Shown here one piece after another: positions 1 through 6,888 of a stretch of DNA of 7,923 bases (position 1 is the stretch's first letter; each line of letters opens with the position of its first letter). A model generated the notes under the pieces. That model ran no database searches. It was given only the letters and a program-made list of their open reading frames with translations, and was not told the DNA's origin. A program made the translations under genes and the position numbers. Source of the DNA: CAYNFT01 sp964396535 (GTDB taxonomy: Bacteria > Chloroflexota > Dehalococcoidia > Dehalococcoidales > UBA2162); NCBI GenBank assembly GCA_964396535.1, contig CAYNFT010000092.1, positions 1 through 7,923 of the forward strand, read 5' to 3'.

Positions 1-1906
1 TACTCATTTTCTCGCCCTTGGCATCAAGGATATGCCCGTGACTGATGACATTCATGTAGCAGGGACGGTCGAAGAGCAGGGTGGATATGGCATGCAGACT
101 GTAGAACCAGCCGCGGGTCTGGTCAATCGCCTCGCAGATGAAGTCGGCAGGGAAGCGCCCGTCCTCAAGCAAGGTCTCATTTTCAAAGGGGTAGTGGTAC
201 TGGGCTATCGGCATCGCCCCGGAATCAAACCAGGCATCAATCACCTCCGATACCCGCTTCATGGTCGCTCCACACTTGGAGCAGTTAAAGGTCAGGTTAT
301 CAACAAAGGGGCAGTGCAAATCAACAGGCTCTTTAAATCCGCTAACACCGGGCTTATTCTTCAATTCATCGACACCGCCGATACATTCATGGCTGCCGCA
401 GGATTCACACTGCCAGACCGGCAGCGGCGTGCCCCAGTAGCGCTCCCGGGAAAAAGCCCAGTCAACATTATTCTCCAGCCAATCACCAAAGCGACCATAC
501 TTAATGTGCTCCGGGTACCAGTTTATTTCCTGGTTACCGCTAATAAGTCTTTCTTTAACCGCTGTTGTCCTGATGTACCAGGTCTGCTTGGCATAGTAGA
601 GTAGAGGTGCTTCGCAACGCCAGCAGAATGGATAGGTATGTCGAATCGTCTCACTGCGGTAAAGAAGGTTCTTCTTCTTGAGCTCTTCTAGAACCAGAGG
701 GTCGGCGTCTTTAACAAACCTACCCGCAAAGGGATAATTACCGGTAATATTACCCTGCAAGTCCACTTGGTGGACAAAATCCAATCCATGCTCCTTTCCA
801 GCTTCATAGTCAACCTCGCCATAAGCAGGCGCTATGTGCACAATACCCGTGCCGTCCTCCATGGAGACAAAATCGCCGGAAATTACCCTGTAGGTCAGCT
901 TCTCATTAGCTTCCTGCGATTTCAATTCCAAATTCTCTTGAAACTGCTGGCGCTCCACCCCGAAATCATGGGGATTGAACAATGGTTCATAGTTTACCCC
1001 AGTTATGGTCGCTAAATCGCTTCCCTTTAACCGTTCAACTACCCTATTATCACCTAGACCTACGCGTTCACGTAGAACATCAGCCAGAATAAGATATTCA
1101 TTATCAACCTCTACCACAGCGTATTCGGCGTCAGCGGCTACTGCCAGGGCAGTGTTGCCCGGTAAAGTCCAGGGAGTAGTCGTCCAAGCGAGTAAATAAG
1201 TTGCCTTATCTCGTGATAGTTCATAGAGTCTTTTTTGCTTTGCAGTTTCAGATATGGGTGATGGTACAATCTTAAACTTTATGTAAACTGAAGGGTCTTC
1301 AACATCATCCTGGTAGCCCTGGGCTACTTCATGCGAACTGAGCGAGGTACCGCAGCGGGGACAGTGAGGTGTAACCTTGTATCCCTGATATATCAGTCCC
1401 CTATCCCACATCTGCTTGAGCGCCCACCAGCAGGTCTCGATATAGCTGTTATTCATGGTAACATAGGCCTGCTCCATATCGATCCAGAAGGCAATACGTT
1501 CCGTCATTTCCTCGAATTCCTTGATATAACCAAGAACGCTCTGACGGCAAAGGGCATTAAACCGCTCGATGCCGTATTCCTCAATCTGTGATTTGCCGGT
1601 AAAGCCAAGTTTCTTTTCTATTTCAAGCTCCACAGGCAGACCATGAGTATCCCAACCACCAATACGCGGAGTATAATAGCCCTTCATCGCTTTATAGCGG
1701 GGGATAACATCCTTGATGACACGTGGCATTGCGAAATGCAGACCGGGACTACTATTAGCTGTCGGCGGTCCCTCATATAAGAGAAAGAGGTCAGCACCTT
1801 CACGCCTTTCAACACTCTGCTCAAAGGCTTTCTTGTCCTTCCACAGTTTAAGAATGTTTTCCTCCATCTGGGGAAGGTTAACCCGGCTGGTTACTGGCTT
1901 AAACAT
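1..1906 (-). CDS. ileS: Isoleucyl-tRNA synthetase, N-terminal part (cut by window edge)
   Basis: Class I aminoacyl-tRNA synthetase that charges tRNA-Ile with isoleucine in the cytoplasm and edits mischarged valine. One frame stays open for 635 codons from the ATG at 1904-1906 to the left edge; the family is about 1,000-1,100 residues, so roughly 60% is present. Visible landmarks: a GPPTAN loop followed by the HIGH-equivalent (H57-F-A-M), WDTHGLP at 85-91, a CPRCG zinc-type knuckle at 182-186, the WTTTPWTLPGN editing-domain strand from W241, HIAPAYGEVD in the editing domain, a second CxxC pair (C500, C503), DQTRGWFY, and GEKMS at the very edge, which is the start of KMSKS. The start is fixed by AGGAGG at 1915-1920, 8 nt upstream. 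The active-site wording resembles the IleRS branch with 'PG.HH' rather than E. coli IleRS. A T-box leader precedes it, so regulation by uncharged tRNA-Ile is expected. Confidence 0.96.
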   Translation of the reverse strand, partial: MFKPVTSRVNLPQMEENILKLWKDKKAFEQSVERREGADLFLLYEGPPTANSSPGLHFAMPRVIKDVIPRYKAMKGYYTPRIGGWDTHGLPVELEIEKKLGFTGKSQIEEYGIERFNALCRQSVLGYIKEFEEMTERIAFWIDMEQAYVTMNNSYIETCWWALKQMWDRGLIYQGYKVTPHCPRCGTSLSSHEVAQGYQDDVEDPSVYIKFKIVPSPISETAKQKRLYELSRDKATYLLAWTTTPWTLPGNTALAVAADAEYAVVEVDNEYLILADVLRERVGLGDNRVVERLKGSDLATITGVNYEPLFNPHDFGVERQQFQENLELKSQEANEKLTYRVISGDFVSMEDGTGIVHIAPAYGEVDYEAGKEHGLDFVHQVDLQGNITGNYPFAGRFVKDADPLVLEELKKKNLLYRSETIRHTYPFCWRCEAPLLYYAKQTWYIRTTAVKERLISGNQEINWYPEHIKYGRFGDWLENNVDWAFSRERYWGTPLPVWQCESCGSHECIGGVDELKNKPGVSGFKEPVDLHCPFVDNLTFNCSKCGATMKRVSEVIDAWFDSGAMPIAQYHYPFENETLLEDGRFPADFICEAIDQTRGWFYSLHAISTLLFDRPCYMNVISHGHILDAKGEKMS

Positions 1907-1975
1907 GATAGTCCCCTCCTGTAAAGATTGAGGCCAAAAAGAATCCAGTCACACCTCTTAAAAACTTGCTAAAAT

Positions 1976-2000
1976 AAAAAACCCGTCCCATAGGGACGAG
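1976..2000 (-). terminator. Intrinsic terminator of the ileS T-box
   Basis: On the minus strand CUCGUCCC (2000-1993) pairs with GGGACGGG (1989-1982), with one U-G pair and a UAU loop, and is followed by six U (1981-1976), then A and four more U. The 5' arm contains CGUCCCU, which in T-boxes can instead pair with the AGGG of the T-box to form the antiterminator. The two alternative structures are therefore both visible. Confidence 0.92.
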
Positions 2001-2256
2001 ACTATTTAAAAAATTCCCGCGGTACCACCCTATTTCCCCCGCTCTCAGACAGGGGCGCTCTTCTAAGGCACAAACTTATGCCTTCGTCTAGGATAACGGC
2101 TAACGAAACCGACCAAGCCTATTAAGCAGACTACCCTTAGTCCACAGTTCGGTTGGCGGCTCAGGAGGGATTTTCAGAGGGCGGACACATCTGCTTGCAC
2201 CCTACCAGACTCGCTAAGCGCCCTTATCCCCCTTACTCTTCTCCATCACTGCCTTT
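1976..2256 (-). promoter_or_regulatory. T-box riboswitch (tRNA-Ile sensing) leader of ileS
   Basis: The leader between jag and ileS carries the hallmarks of a T-box. These are the AGUA element of Stem I (2234-2237), an AGCGAG motif (2210-2215), a GGUGCAAGC loop, an outer stem AGGGCG/CGCCCU, the specifier loop GAAAAUCCCUCCUGAG, and the invariant T-box AGGGUGGUACCGCGG (2017-2031) just before a terminator. The specifier reads AUC (2169-2171), an isoleucine codon, matching the downstream gene. A hairpin AAGGCAUAAGUUUGUGCCUU lies between Stem I and the T-box, in the Stem III position. Known mechanism: uncharged tRNA pairs with the specifier and the T-box bulge and stabilises the antiterminator, so ileS is read when Ile-tRNA is short. 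The 5' end is approximate; I saw no convincing promoter in the 30-40 nt after the jag stop. Confidence 0.95.
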
Positions 2257-2293
2257 CAAGTCAAAGGTTAGCATACTCTAAAAAATAAATCAA

Positions 2294-2962
2294 TTAGGAT
2301 GACTGTTGCTTGGGTAAAATAACCACTCTACGAGCCTCACCTTGACCAATGCTTTCCGTGACAACATCAGGATGGTCAGCCAGAGCAAGGTGGATTATGC
2401 GCCTCTCGTAAGCCGACATTGGCTCAAGGGTAAAGGGCGTTTCCCGGGTCTTCACCTGCTCCGCCATTTGTTGGGCAAAAGCCTGAAGTGCCTGATAACG
2501 ACGCTGTTTATACCCCTCCACATCAATAATTATAGGCGCCCAAGTCTTCATCTTGTGACCTACAATTATTCTGACAATATACTGTAAGGCAGAAAGAGTC
2601 TGCCCCCGCCGCCCAATTAAAATACCCAGGTCATCACCCTTTATATTAATGATAACAGAGGCCACAGCCTCATTTTCTCCCTCAACAATAGGTTGAGTTT
2701 GAGGTACCACAGAGCCAGCCACTCCCATCAAAGTAAGCAGCTTCTCTATTATATCCTTCACTCCTTCGGTTATATCACCCTCGGGCACAGGCACTAAGGG
2801 CGTTACCCTGACCACTGCCTCATCGGCACCAAGTCCCAGGATGCCGGACTTACCTTCTCTTACGACGCTGACTTCTACTTCCTCCCGACTGACGCCTAAT
2901 TGATCTAAGGCTCGTTGGATAGCTTCCTCCACTGTCTTGGCGCTTATCTCCAGACTCTCCAT
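2294..2962 (-). CDS. jag: Jag/KhpB-type RNA-binding protein (Jag-N, KH, R3H)
   Basis: A 222-residue RNA-binding protein of the Jag/SpoIIIJ-associated (KhpB) family, usually encoded just after yidC. Domains in order: Jag-N at about 1-50 (SLEISAKTVEEAIQ and the 'GKSGILGLG' turn), a short linker, a KH domain at about 95-150 with the GxxG loop I116-GRRG-Q, and an R3H domain at about 155-218 with the RxxxH motif R187-RII-H191. The frame could be opened further upstream with a GTG at 3013. I chose the ATG at 2962 because it begins the canonical Jag-N sequence and has AAGGA 7 nt upstream. The first 113 nt are also read in another frame as the end of yidC, so translational coupling is likely. The family role in post-transcriptional control and cell envelope physiology is known from Gram-positive bacteria; the targets here are unknown. 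Confidence 0.95.
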   Translation of the reverse strand: MESLEISAKTVEEAIQRALDQLGVSREEVEVSVVREGKSGILGLGADEAVVRVTPLVPVPEGDITEGVKDIIEKLLTLMGVAGSVVPQTQPIVEGENEAVASVIINIKGDDLGILIGRRGQTLSALQYIVRIIVGHKMKTWAPIIIDVEGYKQRRYQALQAFAQQMAEQVKTRETPFTLEPMSAYERRIIHLALADHPDVVTESIGQGEARRVVILPKQQSS

Positions 2963-3821
2963 AATCAGTTCCTTCTTCCTGGGCAGAACTCGGCTCAATA
3001 ACAATATCGGCACCGGTATCCGCTTCCGTTAAAGTTTTCCTTTGTCGAGCAGTACGCCCCTCAATTTTTTTATCTCTATCAGTCTTTCTCCCAGCTAGTG
3101 AAAAGGTCAAACCTCCCCACCCAGCAGCAAAATATTGCATAACAATTCTGATAGTAGTCGAAGTCACCCAATAGAGAGCTAAACCACTGGGCAAGGAAAT
3201 ACAAAGGAAGGCAAACATCATTGGCATCATATACAGCATCATCTGGCTCTGTGCCTGTTGTTTAGGGTCAGTGGAAGAGGGGGTCGCCATCTTCTGCTGC
3301 ACCCACATTGTGACCCCAACCAGGATTGCCAGAAACAAATCAGGTGCCGCCAGGTCTAGCCATAGGAAGTGACTCTCCAAAGGTAACTGAGAAAAGACAG
3401 TTGACCAGGAGGTATAAAGACGCTGGGAGAGGTTCAAAAAACCTTCTGGAGCTATGGCCAACAGCCGAATAATGGACTGGTAGAGAGCTATCCAGACTGG
3501 CATCTGGACCAGCATGGGCATCAGGCAACCGGTAAACCCCACCCCCGACTCCTTCATCAGCCTCATCTGCTCCTGAGCCGCTTTTTGCTTGTCCTTAGCA
3601 TATTTCTTACGAATCTCAGCAACTTCGGCCTGCATTGACTGCATGGCTTTACTCGCCCGGACTTGCTTTAGGGTAAGAGGATACATTAAAAGGTTGACAA
3701 CGATAGTCAGCACAATAATAGTCAGCCCGAAGCTGTTGGACAGATAGCTGGACAGCATAATGAGGGTATTTATCATCGGGTTCAAAATAATCAGGTCCCA
3801 GAGATACCCAACCCACTCCAA
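2850..3821 (-). CDS. yidC: YidC/Oxa1-family membrane protein insertase
   Basis: A 323-residue insertase that places membrane proteins in the cytoplasmic membrane, alone or with Sec. It has the short Gram-positive-like form without the large E. coli periplasmic domain. Membrane segments are at about 17-50 (FGLTIIVLTIVV..MYPLTLKQ), 96-121 (CLMPMLVQMPVWIALYQSI), 155-176, and a pair at about 195-232 (MMPMMFAFLCISLPSGLALYWVTS). A charged coiled-coil-like loop at 60-92 sits between the first two, as in the family. No lipobox is seen. The start is TTG at 3819-3821 with GAGG 9 nt upstream. The Arg of the hydrophilic groove (before 'xxxYPL') is Asn43 here. The C-terminal tail, from about 245, is long, hydrophilic and very basic at its end (RSQRRKRR), as in YidCs whose tail contacts the ribosome. 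Its last 37 codons overlap jag in another frame. Confidence 0.96.
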   Translation of the reverse strand: MEWVGYLWDLIILNPMINTLIMLSSYLSNSFGLTIIVLTIVVNLLMYPLTLKQVRASKAMQSMQAEVAEIRKKYAKDKQKAAQEQMRLMKESGVGFTGCLMPMLVQMPVWIALYQSIIRLLAIAPEGFLNLSQRLYTSWSTVFSQLPLESHFLWLDLAAPDLFLAILVGVTMWVQQKMATPSSTDPKQQAQSQMMLYMMPMMFAFLCISLPSGLALYWVTSTTIRIVMQYFAAGWGGLTFSLAGRKTDRDKKIEGRTARQRKTLTEADTGADIVIEPSSAQEEGTDYGESGDKRQDSGGSYPTSLRSIRRQSGGSRSQRRKRR

Positions 3822-3913
3822 TGTAATCTACCTCGCTTACTCTTTAATAACCTGCTTAAAATGCCCTTCGCACTGTCAGCAAACCCAACCTCCCACCACT
3901 GCAGGCCTTGACT

Positions 3914-3942
3914 ACCGCTGAAAAACTGCGTTTTTCAGCGGT
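3914..3942 (-). terminator. Perfect 13-bp hairpin after the propeller gene
   Basis: ACCGCTGAAAAAC (3914-3926) and GTTTTTCAGCGGT (3930-3942) are exact reverse complements around a 3-nt loop. The hairpin begins 1 nt after the TAA of the upstream lipoprotein gene. No U-tract follows on the minus strand (the next bases are AGUCAAGG), so it is not a textbook intrinsic terminator. It could be a weak terminator, an RNA-stabilising 3' stem, or an attenuating stem before yidC. The inverted repeat itself is certain; its role is inferred. Confidence 0.5.
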
Positions 3943-3943
3943 C

Positions 3944-5080
3944 TTACTTAATATCTAATTCCCGTTTCGCTCCTGACCGCACATCTATTTCATAGAGTGC
4001 ATCTGTGGCGGTATGTATATAAACCTTGCCCTGACCAGCGGTGAGAGGGGCATACACCTTTTCCTCCAGATTAATTAGCTGCCTTAGCTGATTACCGTCA
4101 GCATCCAGGGTGTAGACCATTCCTTCCTCTGTAGTAACAATCAGCAAGCCATCAACCAAAACCGGTGACGAGGAAATGGGACCTCCCAGGTCAAACTCAA
4201 ACTGCATACTACCTCTTTCAACATCGAGGGTATAAACTTTACCGTCAAGACAAGGGGCATAGACAATATCATTATAGACCACCGCTTTAGCCCAGAACCA
4301 GTTCTCAGCCATGAATTTCCATCTCAGACTACCATCGGTTGCATCTATTGCATACAGGTACCTGTCAAAAGAACCAAAATAAACCGTATTATCATAAATC
4401 ACCGGGGTTGACACGATAGCCCCTTCAGTCTGAAACTCCCAATATTTATTGCCATCGCTAGCATTTAGGGCGTAGAGTTTCTTATCAAAGGAACCAATGT
4501 ATAGCGTATCTCCGATAATAGCTGGAGTCGACCAAATCTTATCCCCGGTCTCAAACTCCCACTCCTTATAGCCATCGGCAGCATTCAGTGCATAGACTTT
4601 CTGGTTAGCCGCACCAAAATAGAGCTTGCCCTGGTCGAAAACGATCCCGCCAATGACGGACCCACCAATACCACCCTGACGAGGATATACCCACCGTGGT
4701 TCTTGCCTCACTTCATCCCGACTAAAAGCATAAAGCTTACCGTTATAGCCACCAATACAGACTAAATCTCCGGCCACGGCTGGAGAACCATAGATAGCTA
4801 CCGCTGTAGACGCTGGCGCACAGCCAAACCCACCACCTGTCGACTCTTCAGTTTCCAGGGGCACCGCCCATAAAAGACTGCCGTCTGTTGTATTCGCAGC
4901 TACAAGCTTGCCCTCCATAGAACCAACAAATAGGATGCCATTATCTATTACTCCACCCGACCAACCACTAGCCACAGCGCCAAGCCCCATACGACAACCA
5001 GAAAAGGCTAGCCCGCCCAGGAGAATAATAAGCAGCAAGAGCGATGCCTTGATTAATATTGTACAATACCTGCTTCCCAT
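3944..5080 (-). CDS. Lipoprotein with eight PQQ-type beta-propeller repeats (BamB-like fold)
   Basis: A 378-residue predicted lipoprotein. Residues 1-29 form a signal peptide: basic start (MGSRYCTILIK), hydrophobic core LLLLIILLGGLAF, then FSGC with Cys29 as the likely lipidation site. The remainder is built of repeats of the pattern 'G.LYALNA.DG...W.F', counted eight times (for example VYALNAADGYKEWEF, LYALNASDGNKYWEF, LYAIDATDGSLRWKF). This fits an eight-bladed propeller of the PQQ/BamB type. Such repeats often bind no cofactor, and no dehydrogenase catalytic residues are evident, so a scaffold role outside the membrane is more likely than an enzyme. A TTG at 5182 would open the same frame 34 codons earlier. 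The ATG at 5080 is preferred because GGAG lies 7 nt upstream and the signal peptide then starts at the N-terminus. It lies between yidD and yidC, which suggests a link to membrane or envelope protein handling (inference). Confidence 0.88.
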   Translation of the reverse strand: MGSRYCTILIKASLLLLIILLGGLAFSGCRMGLGAVASGWSGGVIDNGILFVGSMEGKLVAANTTDGSLLWAVPLETEESTGGGFGCAPASTAVAIYGSPAVAGDLVCIGGYNGKLYAFSRDEVRQEPRWVYPRQGGIGGSVIGGIVFDQGKLYFGAANQKVYALNAADGYKEWEFETGDKIWSTPAIIGDTLYIGSFDKKLYALNASDGNKYWEFQTEGAIVSTPVIYDNTVYFGSFDRYLYAIDATDGSLRWKFMAENWFWAKAVVYNDIVYAPCLDGKVYTLDVERGSMQFEFDLGGPISSSPVLVDGLLIVTTEEGMVYTLDADGNQLRQLINLEEKVYAPLTAGQGKVYIHTATDALYEIDVRSGAKRELDIK

Positions 5081-5185
5081 TTCTTTACTCCACCCAAATA
5101 AAAAGTACTTTAACCAAGAAAGGCTGAAAAGGTATAAAATTGATAAACAATCTCTACCATAGCGTAGATAAACTAAACCCAAGTT

Positions 5186-5395
5186 TCATGGCACAGGGTC
5201 ATAACCACCAGGATGGAATGGATGACAACAAGCTATACGCTTTATCCCCAGCCACCCCCCCTTGAGCAAACCATACTTTGTGATAGCCTCATAAGTATAT
5301 TGAGAGCAAGTTGGGATAAAACGACAGGATGATGGCATAACCTGCGATAGGGTCAACTGATAAAGTCTAATTAATCCTAAGGCAAACCTTTTCAT
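5186..5395 (-). CDS. yidD: YidD membrane protein insertion efficiency factor
   Basis: A 69-residue small protein of the YidD family, reported to assist YidC-dependent membrane insertion. The whole family signature is visible: an amphipathic N-terminus MKRFALGLIRLYQ, then SSCRFIPTCSQYTYEAI, then KGGWLGIKRI, then the CCHPFHPGGYDPVP end. Length is normal for the family (about 70-85). The ATG at 5393-5395 is the only sensible start because an in-frame TAG lies three codons upstream. The AAAGGA before it is only 1 nt from the ATG, unusually close, so initiation may lean on coupling or on a weaker site. It lies 53 nt after rnpA, as in most bacteria. Confidence 0.96.
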   Translation of the reverse strand: MKRFALGLIRLYQLTLSQVMPSSCRFIPTCSQYTYEAITKYGLLKGGWLGIKRIACCHPFHPGGYDPVP

Positions 5396-5448
5396 ATCCT
5401 TTCGCTATTCTGTCTTACTTAGGACAAACCTCCTGAAATACTCCCTCG

Positions 5449-5823
5449 CTAATTAAATCGCTGGCTTCCCGCCAGAAAAGCGTCTTCTTCCCCAGTCTCC
5501 AGTAAGCTAGCTCGAGATAACAAATCCTCAATAGCTCTCTTAAGACTGGTATAATCAGCTGTAGCCGCCGCCGGACGAACAATAAATATAATATCCCATG
5601 CCGATTTAAGCGGCATTATTCGTAAGATTTCGCGAAGCAAACGCTTTACTCTATTTCTCGTTACCGCCTTACCTACTCGTTTGCTAACCGAGAAGCCATA
5701 CCTGGATAAAGTAAGACCGTTAGGCAAAGCCTTCATCACTACTAAATTAGAAACCCACGAGCTACCTTTACTATAAACTAACGCGTACTGCTGCGGCTTA
5801 GTAAGGCGTTCTTCTCTCCTCAT
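5449..5823 (-). CDS. rnpA: Ribonuclease P protein component
   Basis: A 124-residue basic protein subunit of RNase P, which binds the catalytic RNA and helps it remove 5' leaders from pre-tRNAs. Family signs are MRREERLTKPQQYALVYSKG at the start, the central FSVSKRVGKAVTRNRVKRLLRE helix carrying the RNR motif (56-58), then WDIIFIVRP and a C-terminal helix. The frame could open 7 codons earlier at a TTG (5844). The ATG at 5823 is chosen because 'MRREERL' is the usual N-terminus and AAGGGAG lies directly upstream. It follows rpmH by 43 nt, the classical rpmH-rnpA pair. Confidence 0.96.
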   Translation of the reverse strand: MRREERLTKPQQYALVYSKGSSWVSNLVVMKALPNGLTLSRYGFSVSKRVGKAVTRNRVKRLLREILRIMPLKSAWDIIFIVRPAAATADYTSLKRAIEDLLSRASLLETGEEDAFLAGSQRFN

Positions 5824-5866
5824 CGCTCCCTTTCCCAAGCTCAACTGAAAAGACGCTATTTCGGCA

Positions 5867-6007
5867 TCAAACCACAGTCAATCGCTTTCGACCCTTTAGC
5901 CGTCTTGCGCTTAAAATAGCCCGCCCAGCCCTGGTACTCATTCTCTTCAGAAATCCATGCTCACGTTTGCGCGGAATTTTCTTTGGTTGATAAGTCCTCT
6001 TTGGCAT
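5867..6007 (-). CDS. rpmH: Large-subunit ribosomal protein L34
   Basis: A 46-codon gene from ATG 6005-6007 to TGA 5867-5869. The product begins MPKRTYQPKKIPRKREHGF and continues with RMSTRAGRAILSARRLKGRKRL, the full L34 signature including the 'HGF..RM.T..GR.(V/I)L..RR.KGR..L' core. The length of 46 residues is typical. GGGGA lies about 5 nt upstream of the ATG. It sits 66 nt after rpsR and before rnpA. A TTGTCA in the spacer could be a -35 box, but no good -10 follows, so I do not call a separate promoter. Confidence 0.97.
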   Translation of the reverse strand: MPKRTYQPKKIPRKREHGFLKRMSTRAGRAILSARRLKGRKRLTVV

Positions 6008-6073
6008 TCTATCCCCACATTAGATTGAAATGCTGATAAAGAGAGGGGGTATGACAATCCTTATTTTATCAAA

Positions 6074-6376
6074 CTAATCACCTATGCCAACACTCCCCAC
6101 CCTACGCATATGAGCTGGCACATATGGTAATAAAGCTAAGTGCCGCGCTCTCTTTATAGCTGTGGCCAAGGCACGCTGATGCTTAGCACAAGTGCCAGTC
6201 CTGCGACGTGGCTGTATCTTTGCTCTATCAGATATATAGCCACGCAGCTTCTCAAAGTCTTTATAATCTATCTCTTTGACGTTATCGACACAAAAGGCAC
6301 AAACCTTACGCCTCGGTACATATCTTGGTCTGCTCCACTTTGTACGCTGTGTTTTGCTAGATTTTCGTTTTGCCAC
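6074..6376 (-). CDS. rpsR: Small-subunit ribosomal protein S18, zinc-type
   Basis: A 100-residue S18, longer than the common 75 residues because of a basic N-terminal extension (MAKRKSSKTQRTKWSRPRY) and a C-terminal extension. The core FCVDNVKEIDYKDFEKLRGYIS, then KIQPRRRTGTCAKHQRALATAIKRARHLALLPY, is canonical. C26-AF-C29 together with C63-AK-H66 looks like a metal-binding knuckle, the Cys-containing form of S18. The start is GTG (6374-6376); an in-frame TAA two codons upstream rules out an earlier start. The nearest good Shine-Dalgarno (AGGAG) is 17 nt away, so initiation here is unusual and may be coupled to ssb, 46 nt upstream. Confidence 0.96.
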   Translation of the reverse strand: MAKRKSSKTQRTKWSRPRYVPRRKVCAFCVDNVKEIDYKDFEKLRGYISDRAKIQPRRRTGTCAKHQRALATAIKRARHLALLPYVPAHMRRVGSVGIGD

Positions 6377-6422
6377 TCGTTATAAACTCACTACTCCTAA
6401 GCTTACTAAGTCCCAACTTCAA

Positions 6423-6830
6423 CTAGAAGGGAATGTCCTCTACATCCAGTTCGTCAGTACTACTTTCCTCCGCCTTCCCTCCGGGCAGAGGGGCTACTGC
6501 CTGTCTATCAAGAAAGCTTACTCTATCGGCTACTATTTCGTTCCGAGAACGCCTTTGCCCATCCTGGCCCTCCCAGGTGTGCGTGCGTAGTCTACCCTCA
6601 ACGTAGACAAGCCGGCCCTTCGTCAGATATTGGTTACATTGTTCAGCCAGCCTACCCCAAGTCACCACAGTAAACCACTCCGTCTCCTCTCTACGCTCAC
6701 CATCAGAAGTAGTATATCTCCGATTAGTGGCAACACTAAACGAGGTTACGGGTCTGCCATTAGGGGTAAAGCGCATTTCGGGCTCGCTGCCAAGATTACC
6801 AATAATTATTATTCTATTTACGCTTACCAT
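6423..6830 (-). CDS. ssb: Single-stranded DNA-binding protein
   Basis: A 135-residue SSB that coats single-stranded DNA during replication and repair. It shows an OB-fold (VNRIIIIGNLGSEPEMRFTPNGRPVTSFSVATNRR, then EETEWFTVVTWGRLAEQCNQYL and KGRLVYVEGRLRTHTWEGQDGQRR), a short linker, and the acidic tail DELDVEDIPF used to recruit partner proteins. The frame is open 22 codons further to an ATG at 6896 that overlaps the rpsF stop (ATGGTTAA). I prefer the ATG at 6830 because 'MVSVNRIIIIGNLG' is the normal SSB start and AAAGGAG lies 10 nt upstream. Its place between rpsF and rpsR is the usual S6-SSB-S18 order. Confidence 0.95.
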   Translation of the reverse strand: MVSVNRIIIIGNLGSEPEMRFTPNGRPVTSFSVATNRRYTTSDGERREETEWFTVVTWGRLAEQCNQYLTKGRLVYVEGRLRTHTWEGQDGQRRSRNEIVADRVSFLDRQAVAPLPGGKAEESSTDELDVEDIPF

Positions 6831-6888
6831 TGTCTCCAAGCTCCTTTTGCTCTCCTCAAGCACTTGGGAGAAGTGGTCTTCCTCCCAA

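Noticed and set aside
32..1931. Several plus-strand open frames of 60-190 codons opposite ileS
   Set aside because: The minus strand reads as one continuous, motif-rich IleS; the plus-strand products have no recognisable domains or good start contexts.
3340..3528. 62-codon minus-strand frame inside yidC
   Set aside because: Lies fully within a YidC membrane-domain coding region in another frame and has no Shine-Dalgarno or family signal.
5081..5185. Possible promoter before the propeller lipoprotein gene
   Set aside because: AT-rich with TATACC and TATGGT-like hexamers, but no -35 box at proper spacing; read-through from yidD is simpler.
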